The notes under the pieces: generated by a model
Database searches by the model: none
What the model saw: the letters and a program-made list of their open reading frames with translations, nothing else
What the model was told of the DNA's origin: nothing
Shown here: piece after piece, positions 11,501 through 22,840 of the stretch
Position numbering within the stretch: position 1 is the stretch's first letter
Layout: each line of letters opens with the position of its first letter
DNA from: Strongylocentrotus purpuratus
Taxonomy: Eukaryota > Echinodermata > Echinoidea > Camarodonta > Strongylocentrotidae
Direction: 5' to 3'
Assembly: GCF_000002235.5 (NCBI RefSeq)
Contig: NW_022145543.1
Location: 186,001-250,000 of the forward strand
DNA: 64,000 nt
Translations under genes and position numbers: made by a program

Positions 11501-13859
11501 ACCCATTCACTTTACGCAAGCAAGACTTTAATCAGGCACAATTCACTTTCTAATAATCTAATACACTTACTTGCTTGGAATATGCCTTAACATCAAAGAA
11601 GATCCTCAGTTTGAGATTCAAGCATTCCTGGACCACCTCATCCAGAGTAGGGACAGCTTCGTAAGATATCTTGGATCGAGAACTGGGAAGAGCGATGAGA
11701 AAAGGGATAAAGCTACAGTGTGTATTTAAATTTTGAAGAAATTTTGCAATGGAACAAATGAAGAAATAGACTACTAGTAGATGACCATATGGGCAAGAAA
11801 AAGTGTGAAGAAAAGTACTTGGACAGGTTAATCCGATTCACAACCAGACACTTTCAAATATATGCTTTTGGCAGGCAGTTTAAGATTGAATATACATGTA
11901 TGCATAATATGACCACTTTCTTCCACTCAAAAAAATAACCAGTAAATAATTACATTTACATTTACAATGCATAGAAAATTGCTGGTAGACCACTACTACA
12001 CATAATAACAGCATTGCTGTATTATGATACTACACCATAAGGTAATAGTCAACACATGTAATCATACACTACTTGTCCTGTCCATATGTTTCAATCAATT
12101 GCTTCTTAAACTTGATTTCTGTTCTTTTACTTAAATAATGAACAGTTGAGAATTGGGAAATTGGGTAAACAAACAATGTAGTACTCTTCTCATTTTTAAT
12201 AATTTTTTCATCTTTACAGAGGAGCAACAGATGGTAAAAGGCAAAAGCTTCCTTATAGGGTTTTATTCAAAACAAACAAACATAACCAAATGAAAACAAA
12301 GAAATGACCTCATGGAAAAAATATCCCCCCCCCCCCTCAAAAAAGGGGGATGGAAGAAGAGTACTCCCACCTGGAGCCTCAACGTATAAGTATTGAATTG
12401 AATTGAATGGAATTTATTCACCACTTTTATAAAAACATCCACAGTCAAAGAGTTAAATTAAATATTTCTTGCAAACATAAATAAACCAATAAAATGAAAA
12501 ATACACTAAAGGAAATAACGAAGTGGTTTGATCATCAAAAAGTTACAGAAACTTATAGGTAGATGATCCTAAAAATGTTCATGTATGCAAAAAACAATTT
12601 TCATTTTCTTTCTATTTTAATAGTTGGTATTTACATTTAAGTCTATCAAAACTACCTTTAAAAAATTCAAAAAGATGAAATGAAATTAAGATGAATGGCT
12701 TAAATGTACCTGGAGGAGAATTTCGCTGCTGCATTGAGCTGACTGACTTCATCCCACATCATCTGACCGATGAAACCAGTCCCATCAGTTGTTCTATCAA
12801 TGGTAGCATCGTGCATCAAGATGGCTACTCCGTCTTTGGTGATCTCAACATCAACTTCAACTCCATCAGCACCATTCTTCTTTGCCTGAAATAACAAAGT
12901 GAAAAAGGTTTTGTGTTAAACTCACTAAATGACCAATTTTTGCGGATGTACATATAGCCTAACATGTACATGTATGGCAGACAGCTAAAAATAATAAACA
13001 AATAAGATCCCACAATCTGACATAATGATCATGATCATCAATCAAAAAACAAACCTGTAAATATTTGGTGGTGGACCGTGGAAGAGTAGGTCTATCATTG
13101 GAATACTTTGACAGATTTTGCATTAGAAAAGATGTTTTCATCTTTCTTTAAAAGTTGACTTATAGGCCTAAATCTAATTACATGTAAATTAGTTTGAGAT
13201 GCAACATTTCTGAGATTCTCCATCCACATGATATAGCTACATTCTAGTTCCCCCGTATGTGGCGTTACTTTAATTGTATTCATCTTATAGTGAATTGATT
13301 CTTAGAATACCTCTTGAAACTTTATGCTGTTTAAGGCAATTTAGGCGGTCCCCAAAACTTTGTAAATTATAATTTTGTTCGATTGAATAATTAAATTTTG
13401 ATAGAGCTTTTTTTTTTTAATGCTACGATTCCAGCAACAAAACACACAAAATTAAAAACAGTGATTTGAAGACTTCAAGAATGAATCAGAAGATAACTGA
13501 TCTTGATTATAAATAAAAATACAGTGAAATTAGTGAATCACCTCTTGAATAGCAAGGAGAGTATTTTCTGGTGCATCAGCCGCTCCTCCTCGGTGAGCTA
13601 TCACACCATTGCTGGATGCAGACGGCTTCATAAACCGTTCCAGATGCGAATCAGCCGGTCGCCTTTTCCTGAAATACAGCAGACATGCCACTCCACTTAT
13701 CACAGATAAGACTGAGAGTACCACGATGACATGTGATGGTAGAAACCACCAAAATGTGCAGTATGATATGACGAAGATGAATCCTGAGAAACAAATGCTC
13801 TGGCAGAAGAAGTCCAGCACAACTTCAGCACCTGCGAGCCCCAAACTTTCGGGGACCAT
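8392..13859 (-). CDS. GDE1: glycerophosphodiester phosphodiesterase 1 (six exons, complete)
   Basis: A membrane glycerophosphodiester phosphodiesterase of the GDPD family, which hydrolyses lysophospholipid-type or glycerophospho-alcohol substrates. The coding exons on the minus strand are 13859-13542, 12885-12710, 11682-11571, 10442-10350, 9286-9072 and 8515-8392. All have GT/AG borders with matching phases and together encode about 345 residues (human GDE1 has about 330). The start at 13859 is chosen because it has a strong CACCATGG context; the frame stays open upstream but has no earlier ATG. Two hydrophobic segments (residues about 11-40 and 43-63) precede the catalytic domain. This opens with AHRGG (His89) and APENT (Glu98), then GVEVDVE, LMHDATIDRTTDGTG, IFFDVKAYSK, a WSLHNWLW segment, PWTVN and YITD near the C terminus. 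All core GDPD metal and catalytic motifs are present. The protein ends soon after YITD, a few residues shorter than the human tail. Confidence 0.93.
9072..9286 (-). CDS. GDE1: GDE1 exon 5
   Basis: 215 nt, phase 0 to 2, donor GTAAGT. Encodes RQLDSEILTALTTEPY, a PPTWWKLLPF stretch and ILEWSLHNWLWILCG. This hydrophobic insertion is typical of GDE1 rather than bacterial GlpQ. Ends with LLQKDTIS. Confidence 0.92.
9750..10280. repeat. tandem TGACC-type dispersed repeats in GDE1 intron 4
   Basis: Three degenerate units of about 150-200 bp, starting near 9760, 9955 and 10115. Each has a CCTTTGACC or CCTTTAAC core followed by TCAGTNCATCC and TCCAAG-type blocks. The last ends in CGGTTAAAAAAGCAGGACGG and ATGGACAACCC. 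They are related to the unit at 8205-8345. Confidence 0.6.
10350..10442 (-). CDS. GDE1: GDE1 exon 4
   Basis: 93 nt, phase 0 to 0, encoding ELIKLYQKYPGLYDNGMICS and then FFPTTIYR. It aligns by eye with the YPQLYNNSVVCSFLP region of vertebrate GDE1. Confidence 0.92.
10489..10745 (-). mobile_element. inverted-repeat element containing a tRNA-like core
   Basis: Ends are inverted copies of a TTGCACCCAGTA..AAAGATC block (10496-10522, and its complement at about 10708-10735). Between them, on the minus strand, is a tRNA-like promoter: an A box (TGGTGGTAGAGTT, complement of 10609-10621) and a B box (GGTTCAAATCC, complement of 10567-10577) at tRNA spacing. It lies in GDE1 intron 3, just upstream (in gene sense) of exon 4. 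It reads as a tRNA-derived SINE core inside foldback ends. Confidence 0.6.
11571..11682 (-). CDS. GDE1: GDE1 exon 3
   Basis: 112 nt with a TTCCCAG acceptor and a GTAAGT donor. Encodes PTLDEVVQECLNLKLRIFFD and then VKAYSKQ. The F-D-V-K strand is the conserved beta-strand acid/lysine motif of the family. Ends in phase 0. Confidence 0.93.
12710..12885 (-). CDS. GDE1: GDE1 exon 2
   Basis: 176 nt between a TTATTTCAG acceptor and a GTACAT donor. Encodes AKKNGADGVEVDVEITKDG, then LMHDATIDRTTDGTG, carrying the metal-binding acidic residues and the second catalytic His of the GDPD fold. It ends in phase 2. Confidence 0.93.
13542..13859 (-). CDS. GDE1: GDE1 exon 1
   Basis: Encodes 106 residues: an initiator ATG in Kozak context, two membrane segments, a basic FRKRRP stretch, and the first catalytic motifs HRGG and ENT. 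It ends in phase 0 at a GTGATT donor. Confidence 0.9.
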
Positions 13860-14300
13860 GGTGATTACCGCACCGATGAATGGCGATGCCTTTCTTACGC
13901 CTTTGTTGCGGCAAGAATAGATGTAGCAGTTCACACGCAGTCCACCGAGTTCAGTTTGTAATTTACCAGCCTTTGTACATATACACGCTTTTTCGTTTAT
14001 ATATATTTAATCGTAAAATTGGCAGGAAAATATGAGTGTTGAGAATGAACTAACAATATAAACAGCGACAACAATCGAAGAACAAACTGATCGGCTGAGC
14101 TTGTCTGCTAAATTCGATCCGTGAAGTATGCATTGCGCATGCGCCAAGAAGCTAATAAGAAATTAATTAGCAGGCAGAAAGTTTGATTTGAGGCACATCT
14201 TGAAAAATCTTTTCAGTCCACAGAGTAATTACTTCCTAATTTTGACTTCAACAATGAGAGATTTTTAAAATGTTTCTGTTCTGACTATCAAAACTTTGAT
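13860..14300 (-). promoter_or_regulatory. GDE1 5' region with NRF-1-type site
   Basis: Sequence directly upstream of the GDE1 start. It contains the palindrome TGCGCATGCGCC at 14134-14145, a match to the NRF-1 core (YGCGCAYGCGCR) apart from the last base. The site lies about 275 bp upstream of the ATG, as expected for a TATA-less housekeeping promoter. Promoter function is inferred, not shown. Confidence 0.6.
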
Positions 14301-14551
14301 CTTGCTATAATTCTGTTGACTTGTTAGACCGGATATAGATCTATGTTACTGTTGCTTTTCCCAGTATATCATGCAGTGATATGTATAAAACTGCACCTGT
14401 ACGTATTTCCTCGTCTCTTCAGATTCTCTCTTTCATTTATGTTTCTATATCGTATAATTTTATTTTCTGTTGTATGTAATCACGGCCCTGCTGAAAAACA
14501 GCTTTTGCTGAATGCGGGCACAATTGTATTATGTTTTTAACCGTGAATAAA

Positions 14552-14599
<48 letters not shown>

Positions 14600-14864
14600 A
14601 GGCCTTAAATTCTACACTCTCCTCAATCTTGTATCCCTCTATCTCTTATAGGATATCTCTCCTCTAATACTTCTCTATTTCTCACTTTTTCCCTCCTTGC
14701 AATCTATCTTCAGTCTCGATGATGATGATGATAATAATGATTATAAGAGGAAGTGTACATAGGCCTAGTAATGAATTATAACAACAAAAAAAAAGTGCTA
14801 ACAAAATAACAGTTTGTGAAGAGAAACATAAAACTCATATTTCACTCCCTTTTTCTCCCTCTCC

Positions 14865-14932
<68 letters not shown>

Positions 14933-15243
14933 GTCCGTCTCTCTCTCTCTCTCTCTATCTCTCTCTTTCTCTCACTCTATTATCCATGTTTCCGTCTCAT
15001 GTCACTCCCGAATCCATCTCCTACATCTTGTAAAAAAAAACGAATGCCTGGCAATCTTATTCATTGGCTGGAATTAGTCAAGGACAACTCTGTATCATCT
15101 GAAATGGTCAGACCAAACTAATAGCACGCTTTGTATTAAGATGATTAGATCTCTGGAACCAGGTGAAAGGAAGAACTGGCCGAATATTTGTGGATAAATA
15201 ATGGTAGTCAGGATGGATTGGGAAGTGTTAACATTTCCTTTTG
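13993..15243. repeat. tandem duplication upstream of GDE1, copy A
   Basis: From TTTATATATATTTAATCG to ACATTTCCTTTTG. It is repeated almost base for base at 15254-16613, with the offset growing from about 1261 to 1372 because of indels. It contains the NRF-1-type site, a retroelement tail (about 14450-14598), a (TC)n tract and a GATGATGATG run. Confidence 0.88.
14450..14598 (+). mobile_element. poly-A-tailed retroelement fragment
   Basis: An insertion present in copy A and absent at the same point of copy B (between TTTCTATATCG and CAGGCCTTAAATTC). It ends with an AATAAATAAA signal and about 40 A. It is the 3' tail of a non-LTR retrotransposon or processed transcript. Confidence 0.65.
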
Positions 15244-15253
15244 TCATATATTT

Positions 15254-16242
15254 GCGTTTATATATATTTAATCGTAAAATTGGCAGAAAATATGAGTGTT
15301 GAGAATGAACTAACAATATAAACAGCGACAACAATCGAAGAACAAACTGATCGGCTGAGCTCGTCTGCTAAATTCGATCCGTAAAGTATGCATTGCGCAT
15401 GCGCCAAGAAGCTAATAAGAAATTAATTAGCAGGCAGAAAGTTTGATTTGAGGCACATCTTGAAAAATCTTTACAGTCCACAGAGTAATTACTTCCTAAT
15501 TTTGACTTCAACAATGAAAGATTTTTAAATTTTTTCTGTTCTGACTATCAAAACTTTGATCTTGCTATAATTCTGTTGACTTGTTAGACCGGATATGTTA
15601 CTGTTGCTTTTCCCAGTATATGTATAAAACTGCACCTTTAAGTGCAATGTACGTATTTCCTCGTCTCTTCAGATTCTCTCTTTCATTTATGTTTCTATAT
15701 CGCATTAAACAGGCCTTAAATTCTACACTCTCCTCAATCTTGTATCCCTCTATCTCTTATAGGATATCTCTCCTCTAATACTTCTCTATCTCTCACTTTT
15801 TCTCTCCTTGCAACTTTCTTCAGTCTCGATGATGATGATGATGATAATAATGATTATAAGAGGAAGTGTACATAGGCCTAGAAATAATAATGAATTATAA
15901 CAAAAATACTACAACTAAAATAATATATTTATGATTTTGGAGCACTTAAAAAAAAGTGCTAACAAACAACATAAAAGAAACATAAAACTCATAGAATACG
16001 TAAATCATGTTATATTACTGAGGGAAGACATGTTTTAATTTTAAAGTGGCAAGACGGTTTAATTCTCTGATAGAAAGTGGGATAAAAACGGAAAACTCTT
16101 TTCAATTCTGGATTGGGGATTAATTGATTTATATTTGCCAGATGTTGAGTAAAAGTAATACGAGCTGATGTATAAATTTTGAGTGTGTCATTAAGATATT
16201 CAGGTGACACTCTCTCTTTCACTCCCTTTTTCTCCCTCTCCG

Positions 16243-16283
<41 letters not shown>

Positions 16284-16613
16284 GTCTCTCTCTCTTTCTA
16301 TGCCTGTCTGTCTCTCTCTATCTCTCTCTTTCCCTCACTCTATTATCCATGTATCCGTCTCATGTCACTCCCGAATCCATCTCCTACATCTTGTACAAAA
16401 ACGAACGCCTGGCAATCTTATTCATTGGCTGGAAATAGTCAAGGACAACTCTGTATCATCTGTAAGGAAATGGTCAGACCAAAGGATTTAATAGCACACT
16501 TTGTATTAAGATGATTAGATCTCTGGAACCAGGTGAAAGGAAGAACTGGCTGAATATTTGTGGATAAATGATGGTAGTCAGGATGGATTGGGTAGTGTTT
16601 ACATTTCCTTTTG
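15254..16613. repeat. tandem duplication upstream of GDE1, copy B
   Basis: Second copy of the GDE1 upstream block, with the NRF-1-type palindrome at 15394-15405. Copy B lacks the poly-A-tailed insertion present in copy A but has about 240 bp extra at about 15960-16200. No start codon or GDE1 exon is duplicated with it. Confidence 0.88.
16245..16340. repeat. (TC)n microsatellite
   Basis: A CT-rich tract matching the tract at about 14868-14975 in the other copy of the duplication. The Ser/Leu-rich open frames are repeat artefacts. Confidence 0.8.
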
Positions 16614-18377
16614 GACTAATATTGTACGTTACATAAAGCAAACAGAGGAATGATCAAATTCAGAATGTGAATCGCGATTCAAAATAACCAATAAGAATGA
16701 ATATCCAATAATGGAGCACACAAGGAGAAAAAGATTTCTCAGTTCTCACATGGTAGGGCTATTATTGCTAGAGAAGGATTGTCGTCCCTATCATTATCAG
16801 TTGTTACTATTAGCCTGAGAACAATTATACCATTACCGGTGTTTAATCTCTACTTGCAGACAATGAACAAAGAACTTTATAATTGTGTCAACTTATCAGT
16901 GGATTAGAGCAGACGAGTTACAAAATATAACCTCTACACTGCATGGGCTATCAAAACAAACACGATATATGAAAAAGAGAAAACTTCAAGCATGAAAAAT
17001 TAAGCATGTACAAATAGTTTGATAGAAACTCTTCACATCAAATAAATATAAATTTGATTTTAAAAAAACCTATGTACATTTAGAACAATGCTTTAGAAAG
17101 AAAACAAATTACAGGCATACTTATTTGTAAACTTTAAACAACATTAGTTCCAAGGAAATTATTTCTGTACATCACACACAACACAACAAAGGAACAGTCA
17201 TTTTAAAGCAATTTCATACATAGAAAAACATGGACAGTGTAAGTTATATTTTATGCACATGTGTTTTTCCACCCTTATGCCCTTGTATTTTGGCTTAGGG
17301 TCTTGGATGCAGATAACGAATTTGCAGACACCCTTGTTTCCAAATTCTGGTTTTTCCAAAAGAACAGTAGGCAGTTTACTTCAAATGGTCTACTTTTTAA
17401 TTTTCAATATTTGTTATTGAGAAAATTTAATTTTTTTGCATGTACTCTGAAGAACAAAACTAACATGGCTCACCTAAAATGCTTATAAATCTAGTTCATG
17501 CTTGTACTAAACTTATGTGGACTTGATCTGTATAACATTACAGCAATCCATGCATAATACAAACAAGGCCGAAAGATTCAACGAAATGGCCAATAACAGT
17601 TTATAACATACAAATAAAAATACAGCAGAATGATAGCCAGAAAACTTATCTTTTGAACTTGTATGGAATGTTGATCAGTCATTTTATCCACTTTTATACC
17701 AAGAGACATGCACATACAATGCCAGATGCCAGGACTACTTTTGCGCAAGACTGACTATTTCAACTGAACTCACTTGCATCAGACCAAATTATCTGACCCA
17801 GGTTAGGCCTGGGTTACCTTGTCAATATGAATGCAGCATAATGCCTTGCAATACATGATTTCAAAGATTTTGAAATACTTGAACATGGACAAAGTTAAAG
17901 ATATGTTATTCCTAATGGCACGGTTACATTTTATTTGTTTCTGGTAAATTGCTTCCACGGCTACATCCCACAAAACCGACAGTCCCGAAATCAATAGTCC
18001 ACTACTTCAACAGGAAGGTTTTAAATACCTGACAACATGATGGAAAGCTCATAAGACAGACAATGTCAATCTCACAGACTGTTGGTTTTCATCAGTCTCA
18101 TGGACTATTGGTCTACCGGATGACTTCCACAAGTCATCTAGCTTACGCAGGTTTTTTTTTTTTTCATTTAATCATAAAAGATTGGGCAGGTCATATGAAA
18201 CCTTCTATATTAATATTAATAACCATATTGTAATTAGATTTCAGGGCATCAAATTGCTAATTTAAATGCAAGAATACTTTTATCATTTACACATTTCTTA
18301 TATTTTTCGATACAGGAAAAAATTGTAATTATATTCTGATGACTCATCAGCAGTAATGGGCATCAGAAGACTGCTCC

Positions 18378-18403
18378 TCAGTATCCCAATCTTGACACGA
18401 GAT
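18378..18403 (-). pseudogene. TBCD-like terminal exon, copy 1
   Basis: Preceded by a GATATTGCAG acceptor; in phase 1 it encodes DLVSRLGY and a stop. The same octapeptide and stop are found at 56972-56997, which supports this as the true C-terminal exon despite its small size. Confidence 0.5.
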
Positions 18404-19180
18404 CTGCAATATCAAACCAAAAAGAGGAAGAGAAAAAGAAACAATATCAAATATGTTACCAAATATAATTGTTTAACCATTAGCCTGCAATGCTTCCAAG
18501 CACTGATTCCACTTTTTTCCTGATATACTGTATGACCCAATGAACTGCCAATTCTTGTTACCACAACTACCATATTTGGCCATAGAGGGCAGCAACAGCC
18601 ATGGGTATATTTGGCAAATGCATTTCTGGTTCCTATACAAATAAAATGAGTAGAGAACTGGAAAGTCTGATAGAAATTATAGTTTCAGAACCAATAAGCT
18701 ATAAGTAACAGATTATGATGGTGCCTACATACCCCTTGTTTTTTCGTTACTCAAGAATGAAAGGTGGACTGGTTGAATTATGGCCTTTGTTGAATACTGT
18801 TGGATGTAAGCTGAAATATTCCACAATCTTAACAAATTACAAAACTTGGTAAGGGTATGAATAATTCAGTAGTTAACTGTAGATCTCATCAAATAATCGG
18901 GAGAGTTCATGAAACCTGAAAAATTATCAATAATATAAGGAATTAGTTGACACTGCTCTACATTGTCTATGGAAGACGGAAGATACCTTCTCTCGTCGTC
19001 TACCCCAGTATCGAATCTGCCCATATATGCTGACCTCCGCAGTGTAGGAGGAAGGTTACCATCTACTGTCAAACATATTTGCGGTAGGGACATATTACTT
19101 TGTACAGCATTTCTTAAGCATGAAAAATTACATAGAGCAATTGAAATTAAGAATGTTTTGAAATGAAATGAACCAAGTAC

Positions 19181-19244
19181 CTTGATAGCTGTCCATCTGG
19201 TCATTAGCATCCTCTTGCTTCTTAGCTTTACCAGCCTGAGGGTT
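19181..19244 (-). pseudogene. TBCD-like penultimate exon, copy 1
   Basis: 64 nt with an intact acceptor (CACCACAG) and a GTACTT donor. Encodes NPQAGKAKKQEDANDQMDSY and then Q, identical in protein to the exon at 57771-57834. It belongs to a copy that lacks all upstream TBCD exons, so it is called a pseudogene piece. Confidence 0.75.
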
Positions 19245-19328
19245 CTGTGGTGACAGAAAAATGATCAAGAAAAAAAAAGGAATAATCATAACACTAACAA
19301 TAATACTACAAGTGTAACAAGTGGTATG

Positions 19329-20824
19329 CAGGGGCGGCCGAGCGACTTCCAAAGTGGGGGGGGGGGGCACCAAGAAAAAAAGGGCACTTTCTGGATAAAA
19401 AGGGCACCTACAAAGGGAAATCTCACAGCGAAAATATACAATTTTTTTAGATATTGGTATATACCCCTACATTGTAATAACAATTATCGGGGATGATTTC
19501 AATATTTGTTTTACTTTATACACCATACAAGATATTGCTTTGCAGTCGGGTTTGAATTTCTAAAAAAAAAAAATGTTCGCGAGCGAGCGAAGATAGCGAG
19601 GAAAAATGTTAAGATGTGTGAGGTCGCAGTGCGATAAATTACATCTTACAAAGAGGAAAATCCCAATCCTAATGGGAATATAAGCACATTCTCATAACGA
19701 AAGAGTGAAAAGACTTTTGATAAGTAACATATTACAGTATATCATCTATAGATGCGTGCGAGCGTAGCGAGCGAGCTTTGGGGGAAATTGCTCTTAGTCG
19801 CTTGAAATTAGCTAGGGCGCGTTTAATGATGAGAGGAAAGGAGGACCTTATCAAGAAAGAAAAGGACCATGTGCCAAAGCACAAAGAGTAAATATCACAG
19901 GTGAAAACGGGGCACTTTTTACAGGGATTAAAAAGGTGAGTCATTAGAATAGGAAATGGGCATTTGTCGACGGAAAAGAGGCCCCCATCAGATTTTGAAC
20001 AGGGGATTTATGAAAAGGGGATAAGTCCCTTATTGGAAAGGAAAAGGGGCACGTATCATTGTTAAAAGGGAATTTATCAGAGGTGAAAAGAGGCACTTAT
20101 CGCATCTGAAAAGGGGCAATGACCAGATATGAATAGGGGCACTTATGTGAATGAAAAAGGGGCACTTGTAATAAAGGAAAATGTGCATTATTTGTAAGAA
20201 AATGGGTACCGATCAGATTTTAAAGGGGCATTTATCGGAGGTGAAGGGGGCATTTATCTGAAGTGAAAAGAAATAACTTCTCGTACCTGAAAAGGGTCAT
20301 TTACCAGAGAAGGGGCACTTATGAAAAGGTGAAGGGGCTGTTTTTTAATGGGGCACTTATCATTGGGGAAAAGGGGCACTTATTAGAAAGGGAAAAGGGC
20401 ACATGTGAACATATAAGGTGCGCTTATCCGAGATAAAATGGGGGTGGTTATTAAGATAGGAAGGGGCACTTCTTACAAAGGAAAAGGGGCACTTGTCAAA
20501 GTAAAAGAGGCACCTCTCAGAATTAAATAGAACAATTATCAGAGGTGAAGGGGGCACTTATCAAAAGTGAAAAGAGGCACTTCTCGTACCTTACTGGGGG
20601 ACACTTACTAGAGGGGAACGTGTCCAAATACAAAGGGCACTTATCAGAGTTGAAAAGGGGAAGGGGCACTTTTACAAATTAATAGGGGCACTTGTCAAAA
20701 AGGGGCACTATTCCTATGTAAAAAGGGGAACTTCTTAAAAAGTAAAAGGGGGCACTTTTCGGGTGCTTGAAAAAGTGGGGGGGGGGCACTGTGCCCCCCT
20801 TGCCCCCCGGGAGGGCCGCCTCTG
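19329..20824. mobile_element. 1.5-kb hAT-type element with GGGGCACTT minisatellite
   Basis: Ends CAGGGGCGGCC and the complement of CAGAGGCGGCC. It is flanked by 8-bp direct repeats gtggtatg (19321-19328) and gtagtatg (20825-20832), one mismatch. The paralogous locus at 57909-57916 has a single gtagtatg and no element, a natural empty site. From about 19900 to 20760 the interior is a degenerate array of GGGGCACTT-containing units. There is no transposase. Confidence 0.88.
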
Positions 20825-21254
20825 GTAGTATGATAACAATTATAAGTGTAAAATAAACAAAGAATAAAATGAAGGTATTCAATAATTACCAAAATTTACT
20901 AGTAATGTACTGAAAAATTCTTTAAAACACTCATATAACTTTTTTTTACAAAAGTTTTATTACTAAAATTTCAACTGCATTTTTCTTCTATTAAAAATAA
21001 CTCCTCATTTACAAAGGATTTGGATAGAGAGCATGAATAAGAATAGATACTGTACGTATCAGAAATGAGGAAATGCCCAAAACAATTTTTCCCCCTTTTT
21101 CCGTGGACAAATAATTATTGATATGCCTTAAAATCTTTGCCTTTTATATCTTTCCCCCTAAATGTGACGAAGTCATCGGTTAGTGCTTATAACAAAATTA
21201 TCTGGTAATTTTATCAAGTTGTCTTGTATCATTCTCAAGGTTTGTACGGCATAC

Positions 21255-21333
21255 CTTCAGAACAGACTGGGGCACTTCCAGTAAGTCACAGATGTGGTTC
21301 CTGACTGGTCTACATTTGGCCTGCGATTCTTGC
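21255..21333 (-). pseudogene. TBCD-like exon (copy 1 of the QESQ exon)
   Basis: 79 nt with an acceptor and a GTATGC donor. Encodes QESQAKCRPVRNHICDLLEV and PQSVLK, differing from the exon at 58367-58445 by one visible residue (Ser for Pro). It matches the C-terminal RNRLCDLLGVPRP region of TBCD. The next upstream exon is destroyed by rearrangement. Confidence 0.8.
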
Positions 21334-21455
21334 CTGTGGGGGGACAACACACAAAAAGATCAATAAAGACAGAAAGGGTCACAAAAGTGAAAAACGCTTT
21401 TGACACGATACATCTTGACAGTCAATATACATTTAATATAGGAATCCAATCCACA

Positions 21456-21688
21456 TACCAAGTGTGTCAGTAACATAATGTTAGGAAGACAATAATGGAT
21501 GGATCGGTGCATTAGGAAAAACACCTCTACCAGAAGTATATTGGAACCAGACTCACTTCAATACTCAAATTTGAGCACTTGGAAAGGGCCGTGTTCTCAT
21601 TGACAATCAGTCATGATGTCGTGGATTTTAATCCTAGCCTGACATCAATACATTTTGTAGACAAGCAGAAGTTCATCTACACTGTTGG
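21456..21688. repeat. inverted piece of TBCD intron
   Basis: Matches the reverse complement of about 58797-59010 (for example TAGACAAGCAGAAGTTCATC here), whereas the sequence up to 21455 matches the other copy directly. It marks a small inversion between the TBCD-like exons and the P-element remnant. Confidence 0.75.
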
Positions 21689-22810
21689 TCATCTTGTAAG
21701 TAAGTACTTCAGCTTGGGACTTTCTGCTGCTACCAAATGATCATACATGAAGATTGCACTCTTGATGCCAATCAGAAAGCCGAGGAATGGGGTCTTGTGT
21801 GGTGTGAGGTACATGAGTTTGCCATGAACATCTGTGATGGAGCTGAGGTAGCTGTAATTTGCATCTGTCATGAATGGTCTCCAGAAGTGTTCATTTTGTG
21901 GACGAAGAGGAGCTTTAAAGTTGCGTGCTAATGGGTTCCGTGAGTTCAGTACATCGAAGAAATAATCTACTTTCCTAATGAACCGTGCTGTGGCACTGCA
22001 GCCCTTGAACTGACGAAGTCCCTGCTCCTCAAGAAATTCTAGAGCATCAGCGACACTCCTGCTCAGAGTTTGAGCGGCAATGTTTACTTTCATTTTCTGT
22101 TTTTGCCACTGGATGTGGGCACTCATTATTGTTGCCTAATCGCAAGCCTTCATCTTCCTGCAGTTTATGCAGCTCCTTCACAGTCCCAATTGATAGACTT
22201 CCCTTCGTCATTCTTCAAGATCCCATTTGATGCCAGGGCGTTTCTCATTAGTTTGAGCATGTGACAGATATCTAGAAAGACACTGACACAGTGATCTGAG
22301 TTGAGTGGGTGGGGGAATGAGGGAACAAGGTCAGGCACTTTCATCGATGCTCCTAATGTTTCCAACATTTTCACGTGACATGATGGCCCATCACAAGTCA
22401 GAGATTCGATGAAGATTCCAATATCTACAAGCTTACTCAGGCACTGCTGAACGAGATTTGCCCGGTCAACTCCTGTCATGCTCTTTATTAATTTAGTGGT
22501 ACCACCATAAAGACAAGAGCTTCTGTTGCAACTGGATTTGTGTCATCCTCACATTCTGTTCCGACATCAACGTAACCATGGAATCTGGTACCATCCCACT
22601 GAATATGCTTCTTTATTGACATCTCATCCAGCATCAGGGCACACACAAGTTCATGTCCATTTGCCTTTGCCTCCTTAGCCTTACGTTCAAGTGTACAGAA
22701 TGCCTCCGCTATAAATCCTGGTTTATCGGCTATACCATTTCCGGATGACAGATGTGTGGGGTAATTGGAGGTCAAATGTCTTGCAGACAAACCTATATGC
22801 CTTTGCAGAG
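21689..22810 (-). pseudogene. P-element (THAP9-like) transposase, internal piece
   Basis: A remnant of a P-superfamily DNA transposase. Three broken frames on the minus strand read KAYRFVCKTFDLQLPHPSVI, CALMLDEMSIKKHIQWDG and FHGYVDVG, then VDRANLVQQCLSKL and MLKLMRNAL, then MKVNIAAQTLSRSVADALEF and NEHFWRPFMTD. The conserved LMLDEMSI..W block is the first catalytic Asp region. The THAP zinc finger and the C terminus are absent. It corresponds to the internal part (about 23583-24700) of the copy at 23211-25503, in opposite orientation and with the same frameshifts and internal deletion. Confidence 0.85.
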
Positions 22811-22840
22811 TCCACGATATCATCATAGATCATCAACGCA
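22811..22840 (-). pseudogene. TBCD exon remnant fused to P-element piece
   Basis: About 29 bp matching the TBCD exon at 59255-59364 (YDDIVD) with two mismatches, directly joined to the transposase piece at the GTGGAC point. It is short, so homology is probable rather than certain. Its position is where the exon should be in this damaged TBCD copy. Confidence 0.5.

Larger units (their letters stand above)
16614..21455. repeat. segmental duplication of TBCD 3' region, copy 1
   Basis: Closely similar to 54725-58605 in the same orientation: for example, the block starting GTTACATAAAGCAAACAGAG at about 16629 recurs at 54739. It contains three TBCD-like exons and downstream sequence. Differences include a 1.5-kb hAT insertion at 19329-20824 here, and a 478-bp long-TIR insertion plus extra sequence around 57180-57390 in the other copy. 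Confidence 0.88.

Noticed and set aside
13860..13934. Upstream extension of GDE1 exon 1
   Set aside because: The frame is open but starts at GTG without an in-frame ATG. The ATG at 13859 has a strong Kozak context and gives a length close to the family.
17803..17994. 63-codon frame conserved with 56391-56582
   Set aside because: Conserved only because the whole TBCD 3' block is duplicated. No splice or motif support, and the frame is likely downstream noncoding DNA.
18866..19210. 114-codon frame overlapping the TBCD-like penultimate exon
   Set aside because: It reads through intron DNA. Only the 64-nt exon inside it has conserved splice borders.
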